Positions 8,394 through 14,734 of a DNA stretch of 19,171 nt are shown in pieces. This DNA is from Burkholderiales bacterium (GTDB lineage Bacteria; Pseudomonadota; Gammaproteobacteria; Burkholderiales; Burkholderiaceae_C): positions 1 to 19,171 of the forward strand of contig SXSX01000133.1 of the NCBI GenBank assembly GCA_005793295.1, in the 5' to 3' direction. Under the pieces are notes generated by a model. That model was not told the origin of the DNA. It saw only the letters and a program-made list of their open reading frames with translations, and did not search any database. A program made the translations under genes and the position numbers. Each line of letters begins with the position of its first letter. The stretch's first letter is position 1.

Positions 8394-9779
8394 CTATTCG
8401 AAGAGTTTGAAGCCTACCGCTGCAATGAATCCAATCAGGGTCGAAAAGCCCGCCATATTGGGTGTTGAAAGATGGGCGGCCTCAGGCAGCATGGCTGAGC
8501 CAATCATGGTCAGCATCGCGCCGGCTGCAATGCCTTCTACGACGATCATTGCGCTGTGGGGAATCGACTCCCCTACATAAGCGCCAAACGCAGCGCCTAG
8601 GGCACAAATCACAGTCAAAGTCATCCAGAGCATAATGATTTTGGTTGTCGAAAAACCTTGCTGCTTCATGTTGACGCTGGCGGATAGGGCTTCAGGAAAG
8701 TTAGACAAGAACAAGGCACCCACCAGAGTGAGTGGCATCACATCAAAAAACGTCAGAGTGACACCTGCGGTTGTTTTTGCTGCAACTAAAGACAGCATCA
8801 CGGTGCCGATCACAAAACTCTCTGGAATGACGTCTAAAAGATTGCCTAACCAAATTGCCATACCCGCATTGCTATGTTCTTCTTTCATCGAGCTCAAATC
8901 ATGGGCACTGGGAACATCCTTGCCCCCAGTTCGAAGGGCCGTAATGGCCATATTGGCCCACTGCTGTTTGGCAACAGCGGCTTGATCTAGATGGCGCTTA
9001 TTTTCTGAAATACGCTCACTGGCGAGCTCTCTCACGGTTGTCGCAAATTCAGGGTACTGGCGAGAAAAAGACTCGTACTGGGCTTGGTGCAATACGAGCA
9101 ATTCGGCTGGACCATGTTCTGCCACTGCCGTGGTGCCGTGCGGTTGATGCGCTAGAAAGGACACTTCCCCAATCAGGTCGCCGCGCGCTGCAATGCGCTC
9201 ATCGCCGTCGGAATGCGTCAGCGACACACTCCCGGATCTCACAATGTACAACTCATGCGAAGCATCGCCGATTCCAAATAGTGCTTCACCTTCAACCAAA
9301 AACTTAGGGTGCAATAGTCTGACCAGTTCGTGCATTAAGTCTGGTGCCATGCTGCTGAAAAAGGATGAGTTACCAATGGACTGCATCAACTCAGATTGCT
9401 GTTTGTGTTTATTTTTAGAGTGCTGAGAAATTAAATAAGCCCCTTTTCGCAAATACCCGCCGTGGGCACTGAGCATTTGGTCTAGGAAAATAAAAATCGC
9501 TCCTCCGCCCACCATGGCCAGCAGCAGAGCGATAAAGTGGTGGGTTTCGGTGCTTCGATTGGCTAAATCGGCATGGGATAAGGCAACCACAGTCGGGGAT
9601 ACCAACTCGATGGCAAGAGCAGAAATCAAGGCGCCCGCACCAAAGCCACACATGGCTCCGACAGTTCCATTGGACATCGGTGTTGTGATGCCGACGATGG
9701 CACCCAACACCATGGACCCAGCAGCAATGGCCCCAAGGATAGCGGCCCATAAGATCAGGGTGTTTCCCATATCAGTCAT
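8394..9779 (-). CDS. ZIP-like metal transporter with inserted cyclic-nucleotide-binding-like domain (461 aa)
   Basis: This is a predicted inner-membrane protein. Three N-terminal membrane segments (about 8-30, 42-64, 82-101) are followed by a long cytoplasmic insertion (about 105-300) and then four or five further segments to the C-terminus. The second half has ZIP-family signatures: DVIPESFVIG around 316-325 (equivalent to the TM4 HNxPEG region) and SNFPEALSAS around 359-368 (TM5 HNxPE region). Both keep the Pro-Glu pair, but the usual histidines are Asp, Ser or Asn. The insertion at about 145-250 resembles a CRP/cNMP-binding domain, with GDLIGEVSFLAHQPHG as the phosphate-binding cassette; the usual Arg after Pro is His, so nucleotide binding is doubtful. 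An AAGGAG Shine-Dalgarno lies at 9785-9790 (minus strand). Substrate and direction of transport are unknown. Confidence 0.8.
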   Translation of the reverse strand: MTDMGNTLILWAAILGAIAAGSMVLGAIVGITTPMSNGTVGAMCGFGAGALISALAIELVSPTVVALSHADLANRSTETHHFIALLLAMVGGGAIFIFLDQMLSAHGGYLRKGAYLISQHSKNKHKQQSELMQSIGNSSFFSSMAPDLMHELVRLLHPKFLVEGEALFGIGDASHELYIVRSGSVSLTHSDGDERIAARGDLIGEVSFLAHQPHGTTAVAEHGPAELLVLHQAQYESFSRQYPEFATTVRELASERISENKRHLDQAAVAKQQWANMAITALRTGGKDVPSAHDLSSMKEEHSNAGMAIWLGNLLDVIPESFVIGTVMLSLVAAKTTAGVTLTFFDVMPLTLVGALFLSNFPEALSASVNMKQQGFSTTKIIMLWMTLTVICALGAAFGAYVGESIPHSAMIVVEGIAAGAMLTMIGSAMLPEAAHLSTPNMAGFSTLIGFIAAVGFKLFE

Positions 9780-9901
9780 AACGACTCCTTTGGTAGATAC
9801 CTTTGAAGTGTATGGGTTAAATCTTATTAACCATCAAATAATTAACTTCTTCGATTTAAACGCCACTTTCCCAATCAACCCATGCGTCACTGCCTGCGAC
9901 A
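9780..9901 (-). promoter_or_regulatory. Divergent intergenic region with a GGTTAA-N6-TTAACC inverted repeat
   Basis: This gap separates the ZIP-like gene from the divergent EamA gene. A perfect 6-base inverted repeat, GGTTAA (9815-9820) and TTAACC (9827-9832), spans 18 bases about 36 bases upstream of the ZIP-like start. On the minus strand it lies between a weak TTGATG -35 (9831-9836) and a TACACT-like -10 with long spacing, so it could be an operator. The region is AT-rich. No clear promoter toward the EamA gene was found. Confidence 0.35.
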
Positions 9902-10780
9902 ATGAAGGAGTTCTCTATATTCTTTTTAAATCTGATCCCTCGAATGAAACCTGATGTGTTGGCCCTGTGCGCGATTTTTTTGTGGGCTGCCTTAGCGCCA
10001 TTGGGCGTGCAGCTATCGCATATCCCTCCCTTTCTTCTGACGGGGCTCGGATTGCTCATTGGGAGCCTGATTTCACTTCCTTTGGCTTGGTTTCGCATTT
10101 CACTTTGGAAGGTTCCACTGCCTACTTTATTGGTGGGAATCTATGGGCTCTTTGGCTTTCACTTTTTATTATTCATGGCTTTGCGCCACGCCCCAGCCGT
10201 GGAGGCCAACCTTATTAACTACCTCTGGCCGCTAGGCATGGTGGTGTTGGCGCCGTTGTTCTTGAAAGAGGTGGCATTGCGTGTGCGCCATGTCGCTGCG
10301 GCTTTGATTGGTTTTTCAGGTGCTGCAATCGCCATCCTTGGGCAGGGGAACGCACCTTTTGCGTTGGATGGATTCCACTTGGGTTATGGCCTTGCGCTGA
10401 TGTCGGCCTTGGTGTGGGCCAGTTATTCGCTGATGACCCGGCGACTTCTCGCGTTTCCAACCGCTGCGGTTGGCGGTTTTGCTGCGGCTTCTGGTTTACT
10501 TTCGCTGCTGTGCCACGCGTGGTTGGAGCCCGCCGTTACGCTTACCACCCAAGATTTGGTGTTGATCTGTATTCTCGGATTGGGCCCCTTGGGCGGTGCC
10601 TTTTTTCTTTGGGATGCAGCAATCAAACAAGGAGACACGCAGCGTATTGGTTTGCTGGCATTTGCCACACCCATTTTGTCAACGGTCTTGCTCCTCATTA
10701 CCACTGGACAAGTGCTGCAATGGAATGTGGCAATTGCCGCAACGCTGGTCGTAGGTGCAGCGTTTTGGGGCAGCCGGTAG
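9902..10780 (+). CDS. EamA/DMT superfamily permease (292 aa; start uncertain)
   Basis: This is a drug/metabolite transporter-type inner-membrane protein. The translation is almost wholly hydrophobic, with about ten predicted membrane segments in two EamA halves. The first half begins with LALCAIFLWAALAPLG and the second with GYGLALMSALVWASYSLM. The pattern (an APAVEANLINYLWPL segment in the first half and LGPLGGAFFLWDAAIKQG in the second) is typical of EamA transporters related to aromatic amino acid or metabolite exporters; the substrate cannot be assigned. The ATG at 9902 gives 292 residues. An in-frame ATG at 9944 (MKPDVLALCA) gives a more typical EamA N-terminus of 278 residues and may be the true start; neither has a proper Shine-Dalgarno. 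It converges on the nitroreductase gene, with a hairpin over its stop codon. Confidence 0.85.
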   Translation: MKEFSIFFLNLIPRMKPDVLALCAIFLWAALAPLGVQLSHIPPFLLTGLGLLIGSLISLPLAWFRISLWKVPLPTLLVGIYGLFGFHFLLFMALRHAPAVEANLINYLWPLGMVVLAPLFLKEVALRVRHVAAALIGFSGAAIAILGQGNAPFALDGFHLGYGLALMSALVWASYSLMTRRLLAFPTAAVGGFAAASGLLSLLCHAWLEPAVTLTTQDLVLICILGLGPLGGAFFLWDAAIKQGDTQRIGLLAFATPILSTVLLLITTGQVLQWNVAIAATLVVGAAFWGSR

Positions 10781-10792
10781 GCCAGCCCCAAA
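10764..10792 (+). terminator. Hairpin over the stop codon of the EamA gene
   Basis: TTTGGGGC (10764-10771) pairs perfectly with GCCCCAAA (10785-10792). Inside, GCC (10773-10775) pairs with GGC (10780-10782) around a GGTA loop. The EamA stop codon lies in the hairpin. A moderately T-rich tail (CTTTGCTTATT) follows on the plus strand; the minus strand lacks a T run. It is likely to terminate transcription of the EamA gene and possibly to insulate the convergent nitroreductase gene. Confidence 0.5.
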
Positions 10793-10798
10793 CTTTGC

Positions 10799-11437
10799 TT
10801 ATTCCACCTTAGTTGCGAACTGCGTACCCGAGCGGCGTACTTTTTTCAAATTCACAAGCCAGTCTTGGGCTGTATTACGGTAGCCGAGAGCCATGATCAC
10901 TGCGCTGCGAAGACCGCGGGCTTTCAGACCTAAAATTTCGTCGATTCCGGCGGGGTCAAAACCTTCCATGGGAGTTGCATCGACTTCTTCAAACGCGGCC
11001 GCAATCAAGGCTGTACCTAAGCCAATATAAGCTTGCTTGGCAGCGTGCTGAAAATTTGCTTCAGCGCCACGGGTGGGGTAGCTCCCTAGCAACATCTTGC
11101 GGTAGTTTTCCCAACCTTCGTCTTTGGAGTTGCGCTCAGTATTGTGTAAATCAAACATCATATTGATGCGCTCTGGGGTGTAATCGTCCCATGCGGCAAA
11201 AACCAAAAGATGTGAACCGTCGGTAATCTGTGATTGTCCGAAGGCTTTCGGTTTGATTTGTTCGCGAACAGCCTTGCTCTTGACTACGATAATTTCATAG
11301 GGTTGGAGTCCGCTAGAGGTAGGCGCAAGCCGAGCTGCTTCAACAATGCGGTCTACTTTTTCATCGGAAACCGCCTGTGCGGGATCCATTTTTTTGGTGG
11401 CATAGCGCCATTGCAATTTTTTTAAGAGTTCAGTCAT
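10799..11437 (-). CDS. NAD(P)H-dependent nitroreductase family oxidoreductase, NfsB-type (212 aa)
   Basis: This is a small soluble FMN oxidoreductase that reduces nitro compounds, quinones or flavins with NAD(P)H, usually as a homodimer. Family features are the N-terminal FMN phosphate contact region RYATKKMDP (11-19), the APTSSGLQPYEIIVV segment (37-51), and the C-terminal PMEGFDPAGIDEILGL and SAVIMALGYR motifs. These closely follow E. coli NfsB, including the length (212 versus 217). The natural substrate is unknown. The start ATG at 11435-11437 fits the family N-terminus, although no Shine-Dalgarno is evident. The gene is divergent from the YbbP-like permease with 93 bases between them, and convergent with the EamA gene. 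Confidence 0.92.
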   Translation of the reverse strand: MTELLKKLQWRYATKKMDPAQAVSDEKVDRIVEAARLAPTSSGLQPYEIIVVKSKAVREQIKPKAFGQSQITDGSHLLVFAAWDDYTPERINMMFDLHNTERNSKDEGWENYRKMLLGSYPTRGAEANFQHAAKQAYIGLGTALIAAAFEEVDATPMEGFDPAGIDEILGLKARGLRSAVIMALGYRNTAQDWLVNLKKVRRSGTQFATKVE

Positions 11438-11530
11438 GGGTTGAGGTTAGAGTTCTGTTGATGCAATGCCTTATCTCACGAGATGTGAAGGGACATTCAA
11501 GGTATTTTACTTTTGCGTTAAGGTCAGGCA

Positions 11531-14053
11531 ATGAAGCAATCTTTTTGGCGTCTTGGATGGCGTACGTTGTGGCGTGATGTTCGATCGGGCGAGCTGCGAC
11601 TTTTGGTGTTGGCGGTAACTTTGGCGGTAGCCGCTTTGACGGCGGTGGGATTTTTCGCCGACCGTTTGCAAGGCGGCTTGCAGCGTGATGCCCGACAGCT
11701 CTTAGGTGGTGATGCGGTGGTGGCGACCGATAACCCTACACCTGAGGTGTTTACCCAACAGGCGCAACGGCAAGGCCTCAAGGCAGTGCATACCTTGACG
11801 TTCCCAACTATGGCAAGAGCAAGCGATATGCAAGGCGGGTCAGCCAAGCTGGTGGCCTTGAAGGCCGTTGAGCCTGGCTACCCCTTGCGGGGATCGCTAA
11901 GAATCAAGTCTCAAACCGGTGCGATTGAAAAAGTGGCCAAGACGATTCCTGAACGTGGACAAGTGTGGGTAGAGCCTCAGTTGATGGATGCGTTGGGGCT
12001 CGCGCTGGGGGATGCGCTCTTGTTGGGTAACAGTCGATTCACCATTGCCGCAGCGATTGCCGTTGAACCTGACCGTGGCACAGGATTTATGAATTTTTCA
12101 CCCCGTGTCATGGTCAACCGTGCTGATATAGAGGCAACCGGATTAATTCAACCGGCAAGCCGCATTAGTTACCGAATGGCTGTGGCAGGCGATGAAGCCC
12201 AGGTCAAAGCCTTTGTGAAGTGGGCAGACCTCCAAATTAAGGGTGACCAACCCATGCGCGGTGTGCGTATCGAGTCGGTGGAGACCGGCCGCCCAGAGAT
12301 GGGGCAGACTCTTGACCGCGCAAGCAAGTTCTTAAGTTTGGTGGCCTTGCTAGCAGCCCTTCTTAGCGCGGTAGCGGTCGCTCTGGCAGCGCGTTCTTTT
12401 GCGGCCAGCCATTTGGATGATTGCGCTATGTTGCGTGTCCTAGGCTTAAGCCAACGCACGATTGCTGCTAGCTATTGCTGGGAGTTTGCTCTGGTTGGGT
12501 TATTTGCCAGCGGCTTAGGCGTTGCCATCGGTTTTGGTGTGCATTACCTTTTCGTGGCATTACTCGCGGGTCTTGTCGATGCAAGCTTGCCGACAGCGAG
12601 TGTGGTGCCCGTATTTTTAGGTTTAGGAATGGGCTTGACGTTGTTGGTGGCATTTGGTTTGCCACCGATTTTGCAATTGGCCCAAGTGCCTCCTTTGCGG
12701 GTGATCCGCCGCGACGTTGGTAATTTACGTCCCGCTTCTCTGGGTGTTTTGTCCATTGGTGTTGCTGGGTTTGCCGCTTTGCTATTGGCAGTCAGTAGCG
12801 ACTTGACTTTAGGTCTGATTGCCGTGGGGGGCTTTGCGGGGGCCGTCTTGATTTTTGCGGGAATGGGTTGGCTGGCGATCAAGGTGTTGCGTTGGAGCGT
12901 GAACGATGCGACCGCGCCCCGCGCCTTGGTATTGGCGACGCGCCAAATTGCGGCGCGTCCAGCTTTTACGGTGGTTCAAGTTAGCGCTTTGGCTGTGGGT
13001 TTGTTGGCGCTCATCCTTCTCGTTTTGTTGCGCACAGATCTCATCAGTAGCTGGAAAAAGGCGACGCCCGCCGACGCGCCCAATCGGATTGTCATCAACG
13101 TGAGTCCCGATCAATCGAATGATTTTCAGCAAACGCTCAAACGCGCAGGGGTTGAAAAATTCGATTGGTATCCGATGATCAGGGGGCGCTTGGTCGCTAT
13201 TAATGGACGAGATGTCTCCCCCGATGATTTCATAGAGGACCGTGCCAAGCGACTGGTGGACCGTGAATTTAATCTCAGTCACAGCGCGGTTAAGCCTATC
13301 AACAACCTGATTGTTGAAGGACGATGGACGGCAGAAGAAAAGGGCGCCATCAGCATGGAAGAGGGCATCAACCAAACTTTGGGCTTGAAATTGGGTGACA
13401 CCCTGCGTTTTGATATTGCGGGTATGCAGTCGGATGCCACGATCACTTCGATACGTAAAGTGGATTGGGGTTCGATGCGGGCTAACTTCTTTGCGATGTA
13501 CCCGGTCAGTCAAATGGGCCAAGTGCCTGCGACTTATATGGGCGCATTCAAAGCGCCATTCACCCCGGGCTTTGACAATGCCCTTGCAAGAGCGTTTCCA
13601 AATGCGACCAACATCGATATGAGCGCCACGATCAGCCAGGTCCAACGGGTCTTAGACCAAGTCATTGGGGCCGTCGAGTTTTTATTTGGCTTCACCTTGG
13701 CGGCAGGATTGGTGGTTTTATTCGCAGCAGTTAGCGCCACACGTGAGGAGCGCGCCCGCGACTTTGCCATCATGCGGGCCATTGGGGCACAAAACCGTTT
13801 GCTGCGCCAAGTTCAGCGGATCGAGCTCGCGGGCGTTGGCCTCTTGGCTGGCTTTTTGGCCTCGTGCGTCGCAAGCGTCGTGGGTTGGGCCCTTGCCAGG
13901 TATGTATTCGAGTTTTCTTGGACGGTTTCGCTGTGGGTGCCCTTGGTGGGCGCACTCGTTGGTGCAGTTTTGGCGCTGGCAGCGGGTTGGTGGGGCTTGC
14001 GAGAGGTCTTAAGCAGGCCGGTTGTCGAAACCCTGCGTAAAGCCGCGAGTTGA
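11531..14053 (+). CDS. YbbP-like FtsX-domain ABC transporter permease (840 aa)
   Basis: This large inner-membrane protein has the YbbP layout. One N-terminal membrane segment (about 22-42) is followed by a periplasmic MacB-PCD-like region. A block of membrane segments (about 266-500) includes the first FtsX domain (from FLSLVALLAALLSAVAVAL) and a central membrane stretch. A second periplasmic region (about 505-705) leads to a C-terminal FtsX domain with three segments (about 713-735, 771-792, 798-820), including the coupling motif TREERARDFAIMRAIGA. YbbP proteins normally work with a YbbA-type ATPase and often a TesA lysophospholipase encoded next to them. No ATPase gene lies beside this one, so its partner must be encoded elsewhere. 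An AAGG Shine-Dalgarno near 11519 supports the ATG. Its role is unknown; lipoprotein or envelope-lipid handling is a guess from the family. Confidence 0.85.
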   Translation: MKQSFWRLGWRTLWRDVRSGELRLLVLAVTLAVAALTAVGFFADRLQGGLQRDARQLLGGDAVVATDNPTPEVFTQQAQRQGLKAVHTLTFPTMARASDMQGGSAKLVALKAVEPGYPLRGSLRIKSQTGAIEKVAKTIPERGQVWVEPQLMDALGLALGDALLLGNSRFTIAAAIAVEPDRGTGFMNFSPRVMVNRADIEATGLIQPASRISYRMAVAGDEAQVKAFVKWADLQIKGDQPMRGVRIESVETGRPEMGQTLDRASKFLSLVALLAALLSAVAVALAARSFAASHLDDCAMLRVLGLSQRTIAASYCWEFALVGLFASGLGVAIGFGVHYLFVALLAGLVDASLPTASVVPVFLGLGMGLTLLVAFGLPPILQLAQVPPLRVIRRDVGNLRPASLGVLSIGVAGFAALLLAVSSDLTLGLIAVGGFAGAVLIFAGMGWLAIKVLRWSVNDATAPRALVLATRQIAARPAFTVVQVSALAVGLLALILLVLLRTDLISSWKKATPADAPNRIVINVSPDQSNDFQQTLKRAGVEKFDWYPMIRGRLVAINGRDVSPDDFIEDRAKRLVDREFNLSHSAVKPINNLIVEGRWTAEEKGAISMEEGINQTLGLKLGDTLRFDIAGMQSDATITSIRKVDWGSMRANFFAMYPVSQMGQVPATYMGAFKAPFTPGFDNALARAFPNATNIDMSATISQVQRVLDQVIGAVEFLFGFTLAAGLVVLFAAVSATREERARDFAIMRAIGAQNRLLRQVQRIELAGVGLLAGFLASCVASVVGWALARYVFEFSWTVSLWVPLVGALVGAVLALAAGWWGLREVLSRPVVETLRKAAS

Positions 14054-14066
14054 CACAGTAGCGGCT
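14041..14066 (+). terminator. Weak inverted repeat at the end of the YbbP-like gene
   Basis: AGCCGC (14041-14046) and GCGGCT (14061-14066) form a perfect 6-base stem with a 14-base loop over the stop codon. It is followed only by AGTTTC, a very short T-rich tail. It may contribute to termination before the aor cluster, but the support is slight. Confidence 0.25.
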
Positions 14067-14206
14067 AGTTTCAGTAAAACCCTTTTCCGACTAGGGTAAG
14101 TACCAATCCCAAACCCCAGGCAAAAGCCAACAATGACTGTGTATTTCATTTCATAGGCACGCGACTTCATAACTTGCGTGCTTTTACCCTCTCCTAGGAG
14201 TTACGC
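14054..14206 (+). promoter_or_regulatory. aor upstream region with an imperfect palindrome and a Shine-Dalgarno inside a palindrome
   Basis: This gap must hold the promoter of the aldehyde oxidoreductase cluster. Its clearest element is a 25-base imperfect inverted repeat: GCACGCGACTT (14157-14167), a CAT centre, and AACTTGCGTGC (14171-14181). Nine of eleven positions pair, with a perfect GCACGC/GCGTGC outer arm. It ends 25 bases before the aorA ATG and could be an operator or a 5' leader hairpin. The Shine-Dalgarno AGGAG (14196-14200) lies within the perfect palindrome CTCCTAGGAG (14191-14200). No convincing -35/-10 pair was found; a TTGACA at 14050-14055 overlaps the upstream stop codon but lacks a properly spaced -10. 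Confidence 0.4.
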
Positions 14207-14683
14207 ATGCAAAAAACGTTGCATATCAACGCAGACAAGTGCACAGGCTGTATGCAGTGCGAAATGGCGTGTTCGTTTGAGAATTACGGCACATTTGCGA
14301 CCGCTAAATCGCGTATCAAGGTGTTTGATTTCCACCATACCGGAAAAAAAGTCCCTTACACCTGCACGCAATGTGACGAGGCGTGGTGTTTGCATGCGTG
14401 TCCCGTAGAAGCCATCACGGTGGACAAAGCGACTGGTGCCAAAGTGGTGAATGAAGCCACTTGCGTGGGTTGCAAAGTGTGCACCATTGCATGCCCGTTT
14501 GGGACGATTAATTATGTAGAAGAAACTGGCAAGGTGCAAAAGTGCGACCTCTGCGGTGGAGACCCGGCATGTGCCTCTGCTTGCCCAACAGGCGCTATCA
14601 CTTTCATTGACTCTAACTGGACTGGCCTTGGCAAGATGGAACAGTGGGCTGACAAATTGGCTAACCAGCCGAGCGCAGGCTAA
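14207..14683 (+). CDS. aorA: Aldehyde oxidoreductase electron-transfer subunit, four-[4Fe-4S] ferredoxin (158 aa)
   Basis: This is a polyferredoxin of the DmsB/HycB type. Sixteen cysteines make four cluster motifs: Cys12/15/18/22 (CTGCMQCEMAC), Cys53/56/61/65 (CTQCDEAWCLHAC), Cys86/89/92/96 (CVGCKVCTIAC) and Cys113/116/122/126 (CDLCGGDPACASAC). It has no signal peptide. It matches the small subunit of the A. aromaticum tungsten aldehyde oxidoreductase, which links the tungsten subunit AorB to the FAD subunit AorC; related AorAB units of that enzyme form filaments that conduct electrons. A well-placed AGGAG (14196-14200) precedes the ATG. It is followed 51 bases later by aorB. Confidence in the family is high; the symbol rests on gene order. 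Confidence 0.9.
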   Translation: MQKTLHINADKCTGCMQCEMACSFENYGTFATAKSRIKVFDFHHTGKKVPYTCTQCDEAWCLHACPVEAITVDKATGAKVVNEATCVGCKVCTIACPFGTINYVEETGKVQKCDLCGGDPACASACPTGAITFIDSNWTGLGKMEQWADKLANQPSAG

Positions 14684-14734
14684 AACCAAAGCTGCTACTA
14701 AAACGTTTATTACCTCATTTCTAGGAGCATCACT

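Noticed and set aside
12809..13645. A 278-codon minus-strand open frame opposite the YbbP-like gene
   Set aside because: The translation is Arg- and His-rich with no family resemblance, while the plus strand encodes a coherent membrane protein across the whole stretch.
14050..14055. A perfect TTGACA -35 hexamer before the aor cluster
   Set aside because: It overlaps the stop codon of the preceding gene, and no -10 match better than three of six lies at 16-18 bases; a TAAAAC match needs a 19-base spacer.
14079..14097. ACCCT/AGGGT inverted repeat as a terminator after the YbbP-like gene
   Set aside because: Only five base pairs with a 9-base loop and no following T run.
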